From Candidatus Omnitrophota bacterium (GTDB lineage Bacteria; Omnitrophota; Omnitrophia; Omnitrophales; JACQLI01), in contig JACQLI010000020.1 of NCBI GenBank assembly GCA_016204125.1, forward strand, positions 1 through 30,470: a stretch of DNA of 30,470 bases, written 5' to 3'. Every line of letters starts with the position of its first letter. Positions within the stretch are counted from its first letter, which is position 1. The position numbers and the translations under genes are program-made. Shown here piece by piece: positions 8,144 through 14,469 of this stretch. The notes under the pieces are model-generated. The model saw only the letters and a program-made list of their open reading frames with translations, made no database searches and was not told the origin of the DNA.

Positions 8144-8184
8144 AAAGCCGCGAAGCCGCGAGGCGGGAGATTCTGCCAATAGTT

Positions 8185-10791
8185 ATGGCTGAGCTAGCGC
8201 CGCGTTACAATCCGCACGAAGTTGAGAAGAAGTGGTACGAGCTTTGGGAATCGAAGGGTTTTTTCACGCCCAAAATCGATTCCAAAAAGAAACCCTACGT
8301 CATCGTGATCCCACCGCCCAATGTGACAGGCATTCTGCATATGGGTCACGCCCTCAATAACACAATCCAGGATATCCTCATCCGCTGGCACCGCATGAAA
8401 GGGGAGCCGACACTTTGGGTTCCAGGAACCGATCACGCGGGGATTGCGACGCAGAATGTGGTCGAAAAGAAACTCGCCAAAGAAGGAAAAACCCGCCAAC
8501 AGCTTGGCCGCGAGAAATTCATTGAAGAAGTCTGGAAATGGAAAGAAGAGCACGGGAGCACGATCACGCATCAACTCCGCCGTCTCGGCGCCTCCTGTGA
8601 CTGGACACGCGAGCGTTTCACCATGGATGAGGGACTTTCGAAGGCGGTGCGCGAGGCCTTTACCAAGCTTCATAAAAAAGGATTGATTTATCAAGGGAAT
8701 TACATCATTAACTGGTGTCCACGCTGTCAGACAGCCCTTTCCGATGAAGAAGCTCCCTACACTGAAACCGAAGGCAAGCTCTACTACTATTATTACCTTG
8801 TCAAAGATTCGAAAACGGGAAAGCTCACCAAGGAGGGCGCTCCTTTAATCGCCACGACCCGCCCCGAGACAATGCTTGGTGATATCGCCATCGCCGTGAA
8901 TCCCAAGGATGAACGTTATAAAGGGATCGAGAAAAAAGAGATTTACCTTCCGCTTCAGAATCGTCCGCTCCACGTGATCAAGGATGATTTTGTTGATCCT
9001 GAATTTGGAACGGGTGTGGTCAAAGTCACACCTGCGCATGACCCGAATGACTTTGAAATGGCAATTCGTCATAACCTTGAACAGAGAAATATTCTTTATC
9101 CTGATGCACGCATCAATGAAAACGGAAAACCTTATGAGGGTCTCGATCGATTTGAGGCGAGAAAGCGGATCATTGAGGATTTAAAAAAAGAAGGACTCTT
9201 CGATAAGGAAATCTCGCACAAACATACCGTACCTCATTGTTACCGTTGCCACACAGTCGTAGAACCGTATCTTTCCAAACAATGGTTTGTGAAGATGAGG
9301 CCCTTGGCTGAGAGAGCTCTGAAAGCTCACGCCGAGGGAAAAGTCAAAATTACGCCCGAGCGGTGGAATAAAGTTTACACCAATTGGCTTGAAGGAATCC
9401 GCGACTGGTGCATCTCGCGCCAGATTTGGTGGGGGCACCCCATACCAATCGAAGGCGACAAGGATGTCCTTGATACCTGGTTCAGCTCCTGGCTGTGGCC
9501 CTTTTCCACGCTCGGCTGGCCTCAAAAAACAAAGGAGCTGCAATATTTTTATCCGACATCGGACCTTGTCACTGCACCTGAAATTTTATTTTTTTGGGTG
9601 GCTCGTATGATCATGGCAGGGCTTGAGTTTATGGGCGAAGTTCCATTTAAGAATGTCCTCATCCACGGAACGGTCCGCGCCCAATCAGGTCTCAAGATGT
9701 CAAAGTCTCTTGGTAATGCCATCGATCCCCTTGAAGTGATTGATGAAATCGGCGCCGACGCGCTTCGCCAAAGCCTCATCATGCTCGCCGCACAAGATGT
9801 TTACCTTTCAAAGGAAAAATTCGAAGTCGGCAAAAATTTCACCAATAAAATTTGGAATGCCGCGCGGTTTGTTTTTATGAATCTTCAAGATTTCAAAAAA
9901 GGAACGCTTGATCCCGATTTTGATTTCAGAAAGCTGGCGCCCGTTCACCGATGGATTCTTTCAAGACTCGAAGAGGTGACGCACACGGTGGAGGAGAGCC
10001 TCGGCCGTTTCGCGTTGAGTCAGGCCGCAACCGAGCTTTATCATTTTGTCTGGGGAAAATTCTGTGACTGGTATATCGAGCTTGTGAAACCCGCTCTTAC
10101 AGGTGCTGATAAGGAAGCAAAACTCCAAACACAAAAGGTCTTGTTCTTTGTTTTAGAAAGAACCTTGCGGCTTTTGCATCCTTACATGCCTTTTATTACC
10201 GAGGAGATCTGGCAGAAACTTCGCGAAATCGCAAAAGATAAAAAGAAATGGCCCCAGACCTTGATGTTTGCCTCGTGGCCCTTTGATCAAAAGAAGCATT
10301 ACCAAGATTCGGAATCGGAAGAAAGTTTCCGAGTGCTGGAGCAGGCCGTGGATGGGATCCGCGAACTTCGAGCGAACCTGGGTATTCCTCCAGGCCAGAG
10401 ATTGAAAGCCGTGATCCGTCCCAAGTCAGATCATGTAGCCAAAGCGCTTGATGTTTTCGAAAAAGAAATCGCTCAGCTCACGCGCCTTGAATCGCTTGAA
10501 TTCAAAAAAGATTTCCAGAGATCCAAATCATGGCTCGGCACAGCCCATTCCGATCTCGAAGTCTTCATTCAAGTAGAAGGCGTCATTGATCCTGAGAAAG
10601 AAAAGGCCCGCATCGAGCGAAAGATTCAGGAATGCGAAAAGTATCTCGATTCGATTAGGAAGAAACTTGAAAATCCGAGCTTCGTCGCCAACGCCCCTGA
10701 AGAGCTTGTCGCCGAAGAACAGGGCAAACTCCTCAACCTCGAATCGCTTTTAAAAACTCACCAAGAGCATCTTTCCCTTTTCAGCCAATAG
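8185..10791 (+). CDS. valS: Valyl-tRNA synthetase, apparently lacking the pre-DVLDTWFSS zinc segment
   Basis: 868 residues from the ATG at 8185, chosen because the protein then begins MAELAPRYNPHEVEKKWYELWE, the family's usual N terminus; the frame is open 98 codons further upstream but through palindromic non-coding DNA. Class I signatures: HMGH in PPPNVTGILHMGHALNNT, and KMSKS in GLKMSKSLGNAIDPLEV. The editing-domain motif TTRPETMLGD and zinc-type cysteines INWCPRCQTALSDEE are present, as is a C-terminal coiled coil (EKEKARIERKIQECEKYL). Unusually, WWGHPIPIE (about residue 415) runs directly into GDKDVLDTWFSS. Typical ValRS carries 25-30 residues here with two CxxC pairs. It attaches valine to tRNA(Val) in the cytoplasm. 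No strong Shine-Dalgarno is near the start. Confidence 0.93.
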   Translation: MAELAPRYNPHEVEKKWYELWESKGFFTPKIDSKKKPYVIVIPPPNVTGILHMGHALNNTIQDILIRWHRMKGEPTLWVPGTDHAGIATQNVVEKKLAKEGKTRQQLGREKFIEEVWKWKEEHGSTITHQLRRLGASCDWTRERFTMDEGLSKAVREAFTKLHKKGLIYQGNYIINWCPRCQTALSDEEAPYTETEGKLYYYYYLVKDSKTGKLTKEGAPLIATTRPETMLGDIAIAVNPKDERYKGIEKKEIYLPLQNRPLHVIKDDFVDPEFGTGVVKVTPAHDPNDFEMAIRHNLEQRNILYPDARINENGKPYEGLDRFEARKRIIEDLKKEGLFDKEISHKHTVPHCYRCHTVVEPYLSKQWFVKMRPLAERALKAHAEGKVKITPERWNKVYTNWLEGIRDWCISRQIWWGHPIPIEGDKDVLDTWFSSWLWPFSTLGWPQKTKELQYFYPTSDLVTAPEILFFWVARMIMAGLEFMGEVPFKNVLIHGTVRAQSGLKMSKSLGNAIDPLEVIDEIGADALRQSLIMLAAQDVYLSKEKFEVGKNFTNKIWNAARFVFMNLQDFKKGTLDPDFDFRKLAPVHRWILSRLEEVTHTVEESLGRFALSQAATELYHFVWGKFCDWYIELVKPALTGADKEAKLQTQKVLFFVLERTLRLLHPYMPFITEEIWQKLREIAKDKKKWPQTLMFASWPFDQKKHYQDSESEESFRVLEQAVDGIRELRANLGIPPGQRLKAVIRPKSDHVAKALDVFEKEIAQLTRLESLEFKKDFQRSKSWLGTAHSDLEVFIQVEGVIDPEKEKARIERKIQECEKYLDSIRKKLENPSFVANAPEELVAEEQGKLLNLESLLKTHQEHLSLFSQ

Positions 10792-10794
10792 CGA

Positions 10795-10800
10795 TATAAT
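10795..10800 (+). promoter_or_regulatory. -10-like TATAAT just after valS
   Basis: TATAAT followed by ATCTCCCG lies four bases after the valS stop, with no good -35 hexamer at 16-18 bases. It resembles the -10/C-rich pattern seen before other genes in the window. It could drive the toxin-antitoxin unit from further upstream. Confidence 0.3.
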
Positions 10801-10904
10801 ATCTCCCGTTTTAGGGTTATAGACGTCCCGCCTCAACGGTTCGTTCTGCGCAAAAGTCGGCCAACCCGACCTTCCCTCCAACAAAGTAAAGCAAGAGAAA
10901 GAAT

Positions 10905-10928
10905 ATACACTTGTATATACATGTGTAT
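10905..10928. promoter_or_regulatory. 24-bp palindromic operator of the toxin-antitoxin operon
   Basis: The arms ATACAC (10905-10910) and GTGTAT (10923-10928) flank the central palindrome GTATATAC (10913-10920), giving near-perfect two-fold symmetry broken only at 11-12 versus 21-22. It overlaps the -35 region of the promoter before the toxin gene. Ribbon-helix-helix antitoxins typically bind such sites to repress their own operon, so the downstream CopG-like antitoxin is the likely ligand (inference). Confidence 0.6.
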
Positions 10929-10939
10929 TCTGTTACTAT
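10911..10939 (+). promoter_or_regulatory. Promoter of the toxin-antitoxin operon
   Basis: TTGTAT (10911-10916) and TACTAT (10934-10939) are spaced by 17 bases. TGT before the -10 gives an extended -10. The -35 is buried in the palindrome, consistent with autorepression. Confidence 0.45.
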
Positions 10940-10951
10940 TGGAGGTGAAAT

Positions 10952-11209
10952 GTGGAGTTTAAGTGGAGCTCTTTGAAAAGCAGGCGTCTAAAACGAAGGA
11001 GAGGCGCTGCCTTTGAAGAAGTTTTGGGAGGGGAGTTTATCGAAGTGATCGATCACCCAGTAAGAGCAGATCAGAAAATATTGCTGATGTGGTATAGAGA
11101 ATATGTCTGGGCTATTCCCTGCATTCTGAGTGAGGGAGAAATATTTCTTAAGACGCTTTACAAGTGCCGAAAGTACACAAAATTGTTTAAGAGGGGGAAG
11201 TTGTCATGA
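10952..11209 (+). CDS. BrnT/RelE-like toxin of a type II toxin-antitoxin pair
   Basis: 85 residues, GTG start supported by GGAGGT at 10941-10946; the overlapping ATG at 10950 is out of frame and soon stops. The layout resembles small BrnT-like toxins: an N-terminal basic helix (KSRRLKRRRGAAFEEVL), a central strand pair (FIEVIDHPVRADQKILLMWYREYVWAIPCI), and an ending EIFLKTLYKCRKYTKLFKRG with a run of basic residues, as expected for a ribosome-linked RNase fold. Its stop overlaps the antitoxin start by 4 bases. Toxin-first order is typical of BrnT/BrnA pairs. The family call is from pattern memory and pairing; catalytic residues were not established. Confidence 0.7.
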   Translation: MEFKWSSLKSRRLKRRRGAAFEEVLGGEFIEVIDHPVRADQKILLMWYREYVWAIPCILSEGEIFLKTLYKCRKYTKLFKRGKLS

Positions 11210-11472
11210 AAAGAATTGACTACCGTCGAATCAAACTAACCAAGGAAGAAAAAGCGATTGAAGATGCTTTGGTCCGCGGGGAATATGTTCCTGTGAGCAA
11301 AGAGGAGCACGAAAGAATTGCGGTGGCTTTAGCAGCACGAAAGAAAGACGCCGTACTCAACATTCGCATCAATAGAGGAGATTTGGAAGGCCTTAAACAA
11401 AAAGCAAGGAGGCTCGGAGTTAAATATCAGACCTTCATTTCTGAACTTCTCCACCGCGCCGCCCAGAGTTGA
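11206..11472 (+). CDS. CopG/BrnA-like ribbon-helix-helix antitoxin
   Basis: 88 residues, ATG overlapping the toxin stop (ATGA). The N-terminal half (KLTKEEKAIEDALVRGEYVPVSKEEHERIAVALAARKK) is the flexible toxin-binding part of CopG-type antitoxins. The C-terminal half, VLNIRINRGDLEGLKQKARRLGVKYQTFISELLHRAA, is a clear ribbon-helix-helix DNA-binding unit: a strand with alternating residues, helix, the G-x-x-Y-Q-T turn, and a second helix. It probably neutralises the preceding toxin and represses the operon through the palindrome at 10905-10928. Confidence 0.8.
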   Translation: MKRIDYRRIKLTKEEKAIEDALVRGEYVPVSKEEHERIAVALAARKKDAVLNIRINRGDLEGLKQKARRLGVKYQTFISELLHRAAQS

Positions 11473-11503
11473 CCCCGCCCTAGCCTAAACAGCAAGGAGG
11501 GAA

Positions 11504-11509
11504 TATAAT
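11504..11509 (+). promoter_or_regulatory. -10-like TATAAT before the HEPN-like gene
   Basis: TATAAT followed by ATCCCGC lies about 70 bases before the next start codon. There is no well-spaced -35. It shares its downstream C-rich stretch with other -10 boxes in the window. Confidence 0.35.
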
Positions 11510-11581
11510 ATCCCGCATTCCGATGATGAACCCGAAACCGTCCCCGAGATTTCCATTAAAGCTTTTAGAGGTAAGGTAACA

Positions 11582-12301
11582 ATGAGTAATTACATACGAG
11601 GGCATCTTAATCTTTTTGGCGGATGGGATTCTAGGTTTACGCCCAAAGATGTTAAGGAACGTAAAAAAGGAAGCGAAATTTTTGCAGACCTAATTGAAAT
11701 GATGTTGGAAGACAAGATTGAGAATCTAGATTTAATTGAAATAGAGCGTTTTGCAGAACTTTCAACTCCAGAGTTGTATATTCCAATTGTGCCTGACGAA
11801 CCAAAGTTTATAGATAGATTGGCTCGCCCATTAAAATCAGCCAAACGACTTTATTGTTTTGGTGAATATCTCTCTACCATAGCTTTGTGTGGGTTAGTTG
11901 GGGAGTCTTTAACGATGTTGATTTATAGGATTTATAAATTTGAGATTAACAAGAAAATCATCGATAAGAAACAAGAGGAGCAGTTATTTGGAAGAGAATT
12001 TGATAACCTTGACCAATATCGAAGAATAAATGTTCTTAAAGGGCTTGGATTGATTAGTGAGGAGCAGCATCAGATGTTTTCTGAACTAAGACAACTTCGC
12101 AGACCGTATCTTCATTTGTGGGAAGTTGATACTTCTAACATTCAAGGTGACGCAAAGAAAAGTTTTATTATCGCTACCAATCTTTTTAAGAGCGTGACAA
12201 GGATTGGGATTGGTTCTAAGGGCGAGCTTATTATGGATCCAAATCTTTTAAATTATATAAAGGCTCATCAAGAGGCACCTGTAGAAACTAGACAAGCATA
12301 G
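11582..12301 (+). CDS. HEPN/DUF4145-like protein of unknown function
   Basis: 239 residues, ATG preceded by the purine-rich AGAGGTAAGG. The gene is visibly more AT-rich than the housekeeping genes around it, suggesting a transferred origin. The N-terminal third is charged, with no recognised motif. The rest is helical (KSAKRLYCFGEYLSTIALCGLVGESLTMLIYRI, then a charged linker, then INVLKGLGLISEEQHQMFSELRQLRRPYLHLW). The GLIS...LR..R....H pattern resembles DUF4145/HEPN domains, in which an R-x4-6-H motif is often the ribonuclease site. Here R173-x4-H178 fits, but the usual Asn after Arg is replaced. It follows a toxin-antitoxin pair, so a defence or stress role is possible but unproven. Confidence 0.6.
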   Translation: MSNYIRGHLNLFGGWDSRFTPKDVKERKKGSEIFADLIEMMLEDKIENLDLIEIERFAELSTPELYIPIVPDEPKFIDRLARPLKSAKRLYCFGEYLSTIALCGLVGESLTMLIYRIYKFEINKKIIDKKQEEQLFGREFDNLDQYRRINVLKGLGLISEEQHQMFSELRQLRRPYLHLWEVDTSNIQGDAKKSFIIATNLFKSVTRIGIGSKGELIMDPNLLNYIKAHQEAPVETRQA

Positions 12302-12310
12302 GATTTGTGT

Positions 12311-12469
12311 ATGACGTATCTTAGATCCATCGATTATTTTGCTGTTAGTATTCAGGCTATTTGGTGGATAGCATTGGTTTTTGTATCAAATTGGTTGCGA
12401 AATCGTTTTGGTGATAGATTTAATAGTAGAGGAGAAATAGAGGAGGCGTTACTGCCAGTGCCATGCTAA
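12311..12469 (+). CDS. Possible small membrane peptide, C-terminus formed by repeat
   Basis: A 52-codon frame with ATG at 12311 and TAA at 12467-12469. It encodes one hydrophobic stretch (AVSIQAIWWIALVFVSNWL) followed by RNRFGDRFN, as in a single-pass membrane peptide. The last nine or so codons lie inside the truncated cloverleaf repeat beginning at 12442, so the original C-terminus may have been cut by insertion. There is no clear Shine-Dalgarno. It could equally be a remnant of a longer gene or a chance frame. Confidence 0.3.
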   Translation: MTYLRSIDYFAVSIQAIWWIALVFVSNWLRNRFGDRFNSRGEIEEALLPVPC

Positions 12470-12478
12470 CTCAGCCTG
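12442..12478 (-). repeat. Cloverleaf repeat, copy C (truncated, inverted)
   Basis: This 37-base stretch matches the reverse complement of the right end of copy A at 33 of 37 positions, starting with GGAGGCGTTAC. Similarity ends at 12478, so only the outer arm and the last hairpin remain. In the sense orientation the last hairpin reads GTTA-GCA-TGGC, a variant that keeps pairing through G-U wobbles. Confidence 0.75.
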
Positions 12479-12501
12479 GTACTGGAAGCGAAGAGTAAGC
12501 A

Positions 12502-12526
12502 TCCTGCGGACGAACAATCTGCAGGA
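12502..12526. other. Hairpin just upstream of mddA
   Basis: TCCTGC (12502-12507) pairs with GCAGGA (12521-12526) around a 13-base loop, ending 13 bases before the Shine-Dalgarno of mddA. Function unknown; it may stabilise or regulate the leader, or be debris of the neighbouring repeat. Confidence 0.3.
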
Positions 12527-12547
12527 AGGTATAAAAAAGGAGGAGTT

Positions 12548-13282
12548 ATGAATCGGATAGTGACACTCATATATGGAGTGATTGGGTACTTTATCTTCTT
12601 TGCAACTTTTGCCTATTTCTTTCTTTTTATTGGCAATCTTTGGGTTCCGAAAACAGTTGATTCGGGTATTCCAAGCGATACGACCTCGTCGATTTTTGTA
12701 AACGTTTTACTAATTGCGCTTTTTGGAATTCAACACAGCGTGATGGCGCGCCCCACTTTCAAAAAGTGGTGGACACAATTTGTACCAAAGCCGATTGAGA
12801 GAACAACTTTTGTCATATTGACAAGCCTCATCCTCATTCTACTTTATTGGAAGTGGCAGCCGATTCCAAATATCATTTGGAATCTTGATGGCACTTGGCT
12901 TGCTCCAATTCTTTGGGGCTTTTTTTGGCTCGGGTTTTTAGTCGTACTTCTTTCAAGCTTTACGATCAACCATTTTGACCTTTTTGGCTTAAGGCAAGTC
13001 TGGCTTTATTTCAGGGGCCGTGATTACGCCATGGTTCCTTTCAAGGTAACAGGTTTCTATAAATATGTTCGAAATCCATTGATGCTCGGATTTCTCATTG
13101 CCATGTGGGTAACTCCTGTGATGACGGTTGGACATTTGATATTCGCACTCTCCTTTACCATTTACATTTTCATTGGTATCTATTTTGAAGAGCGGAATAT
13201 CGCCGAATTTCTTGGAGAGGGCTACAAGGTCTATCGCACCCAGACTTCAATGATCCTTCCATCCTTTCGAAGCGAAAAATAA
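12548..13282 (+). CDS. mddA: Methanethiol S-methyltransferase (MddA-like, isoprenylcysteine methyltransferase superfamily)
   Basis: 244 residues, ATG with a strong GGAGG at 12539-12543. A multi-pass membrane protein. Family blocks seen: LIYGVIGYFIFFATFAYF, LWVPKTVDSG, FGIQHSVMARPTFKKWWT, IERTTFVILTSL, FTINHFDLFGLRQVWLYFRG, YKYVRNPLMLGFLIAMWVTPVMTVGHLIFA and IYFEERNIAEFLGEGYKVYR. Together these match MddA, which methylates methanethiol with S-adenosylmethionine to dimethyl sulfide. The SAM/substrate region RNP...GF...EER...F...Y..Y is that of the wider isoprenylcysteine methyltransferase fold. The usual RHP reads RNP here. It stands alone between two cloverleaf repeats. Confidence 0.85.
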   Translation: MNRIVTLIYGVIGYFIFFATFAYFFLFIGNLWVPKTVDSGIPSDTTSSIFVNVLLIALFGIQHSVMARPTFKKWWTQFVPKPIERTTFVILTSLILILLYWKWQPIPNIIWNLDGTWLAPILWGFFWLGFLVVLLSSFTINHFDLFGLRQVWLYFRGRDYAMVPFKVTGFYKYVRNPLMLGFLIAMWVTPVMTVGHLIFALSFTIYIFIGIYFEERNIAEFLGEGYKVYRTQTSMILPSFRSEK

Positions 13283-13299
13283 TGAAACTGAAAGGTATC

Positions 13300-13385
13300 G
13301 GAGGCGTTACCCTCTGCGAGGGCTGCAGAAAGCCTGCTGTGGGTGCCGCAGGCTCAGTCAGCATGACACTGGTAGTAACGCCTCC
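13300..13385 (+). repeat. Cloverleaf repeat, copy A (86 bp)
   Basis: Outer arms GGAGGCGTTAC (13300-13310) and GTAACGCCTCC (13375-13385) are perfectly complementary. Between them three hairpins can form: CCCTC-TGC-GAGGG, AGCCTGC...GCAGGCT, and GTCA-GCA-TGAC. The result is a four-way junction. Copies B (16636-16718) and C (12442-12478) carry changes that keep pairing. Just after it, a 12-base unit TCCTGAATCTTC is repeated about 2.5 times (13383-13414). Confidence 0.85.
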
Positions 13386-13446
13386 TGAATCTTCTCCTGA
13401 ATCTTCCTGAGTCTCAACGTAATAACCCTTTAGGGCAGGGTCAGAA

Positions 13447-14469
13447 ATGGTATTCAGAAAAAGAAAATCGTTCATTCTTGGCTTGGCCATTGTGGTGGCG
13501 GGATGCATGACGTATCCCGGTGTGACTTCGGAGGAAAGGAAGGCCTTCCGAGGCGAACTTCAAGGGAAACGCCTTGAGCACTATTACGATCAAGCTGTCC
13601 GAGTCGTCTCCGTGGGCTATCGCCTCCTTAAAATAAACCCAAAGGGGGAAGCGAGTCCGAACCACCCCGAGCTTCCTCTCCTTTACTCTAATGCCAACAA
13701 AACTCTCCGCGAAACAGGCTATGACTTTCTTCCCAAAAAAAGCGTTATGGTGGTAGGTCTTCTTTCCAAGTTGGCTCCGCCGCAGCTTTCTCTTAAGATT
13801 AAACGGGGCGACCAGATTGTGATGGTTGAGGAAAAGCCAGTTCATTCGGAAGGGGAAATTAACGAAGCGCTCAAGTCATTCAGGCAGGGTGAAGCGGTAA
13901 ATGTCCGTTTCAAACGGGGTCTTGATGAATGGGAAGAAACCCTCCCGATTATTTTTCTGGAGCAGGAAGTTAAATTTGCTGTCGATGGAAAAACAGGGTA
14001 TCTCAATGCTTGGACCAACGCTTTGAATTCAATTTCTGTCACGACTCCTATGCTTCGTTTTGTGAAAACTGATGATGAGCTTGCGTTTATCCTGGGACAT
14101 GAAATCGGCCACATCACGGAGGGACACTGGCTCACCACAAGAGTCATTTACGCAGGTGGGGCCACGGCAGGTGCGACAGTCGGACAGATGATCGATCAGT
14201 TTGCGCCAGGGGCAGGAGGGGTTGCGGGTGCGCTGGCGCAAGCTATTCTCACCTCTCCCTTTTCCAAGGAGATGGAATATGACGCCGATCGCGCGGCGCT
14301 CAAATATATGAAACGGGGCGGGTTCGATCTAAGCCAAGCCACGCATGTTTTTAAACGGATGGCCGTTGAAATTCCAAAGACCCAGAAATTTTCGATCGTC
14401 GCTTCACATCCCGCCACCCCCGAAAGAATGCATGAGCTTGAAGCAATGATTGAGAAAGGAGTTCCTTGA
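13447..14469 (+). CDS. M48-family metalloprotease lipoprotein with PDZ domain (first of tandem pair)
   Basis: 340 residues. A lipoprotein signal ends in VVAGC (Cys20), so the enzyme should be tethered to a membrane in the periplasm. A PDZ-like segment follows at about 98-170 (VMVVGLLSKLA...IKRGDQIVMVEEKPV...ALKSFRQGEAVNVRFKRG). The peptidase core has the zinc motif HEIGH at 218-222 within ELAFILGHEIGHITEGHW. The third ligand is probably E277 in EMEYDADRAALKYM. Gly/Ala-rich helices between them resemble the membrane-near part of BepA/LoiP-like M48 proteases, which act in outer-membrane quality control. It overlaps the next, paralogous gene by 4 bases. The substrate is unknown. Confidence 0.88.
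   Translation: MVFRKRKSFILGLAIVVAGCMTYPGVTSEERKAFRGELQGKRLEHYYDQAVRVVSVGYRLLKINPKGEASPNHPELPLLYSNANKTLRETGYDFLPKKSVMVVGLLSKLAPPQLSLKIKRGDQIVMVEEKPVHSEGEINEALKSFRQGEAVNVRFKRGLDEWEETLPIIFLEQEVKFAVDGKTGYLNAWTNALNSISVTTPMLRFVKTDDELAFILGHEIGHITEGHWLTTRVIYAGGATAGATVGQMIDQFAPGAGGVAGALAQAILTSPFSKEMEYDADRAALKYMKRGGFDLSQATHVFKRMAVEIPKTQKFSIVASHPATPERMHELEAMIEKGVP

Larger units (their letters stand above)
7673..8177. repeat. Element-like interval bounded by 13-bp inverted repeats
   Basis: GGCAGAATCTCCC at 7673-7685 recurs as its exact reverse complement GGGAGATTCTGCC at 8165-8177. A third copy, GGGAGATTCTGC at 7894-7905, lies inside in the same orientation as the right end. The enclosed DNA is strongly palindromic and GC-rich and codes for nothing recognisable. 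This looks like a non-autonomous palindromic element (MITE- or REP-like), but no flanking target duplication was identified and no transposase is nearby, so the class is uncertain. Confidence 0.5.
7663..8184. other. 522-bp non-coding interval between cimA and valS
   Basis: I see no convincing gene here. Open frames of 114 codons (plus strand, from 7659) and an in-frame upstream extension of valS exist, but neither has family motifs or credible composition. The interval instead contains a 7-bp-stem hairpin at 7690-7711, a pair of 13-bp inverted repeats at its edges, a very large imperfect hairpin (7908-8090) and a 19-bp tandem duplication (8106-8143), each listed separately. It probably houses a palindromic mobile-like element plus the valS leader. 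No clear sigma70 promoter was found immediately before valS. Confidence 0.7.

Noticed and set aside
7891..8184. 98-codon in-frame extension of valS
   Set aside because: The extension runs through palindromic DNA and gives a Pro/Arg-rich sequence unlike any ValRS; the family N terminus begins at the ATG at 8185.
7690..8184. T-box riboswitch for valS
   Set aside because: Neither the conserved T-box antiterminator sequence nor a recognisable specifier loop with a terminator T-run could be found.
10901..10930. Phage attachment or recombination site
   Set aside because: The dyad sits exactly on the promoter of a ribbon-helix-helix-regulated toxin-antitoxin operon, no integrase is near, and no second copy was seen.
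11523..11579. 18-codon leader peptide before the HEPN-like gene
   Set aside because: The frame is short with no strong Shine-Dalgarno or regulatory codon run; likely chance.
13300..13385. tRNA gene, because of the cloverleaf fold
   Set aside because: The 11-bp closing stem, the hairpin sizes and the absence of the conserved tRNA D-arm/T-loop bases and CCA-compatible acceptor do not fit a tRNA.
13170..13845. Minus-strand frames opposite mddA and the first M48 gene
   Set aside because: They overlap well-supported plus-strand genes and show no motifs.
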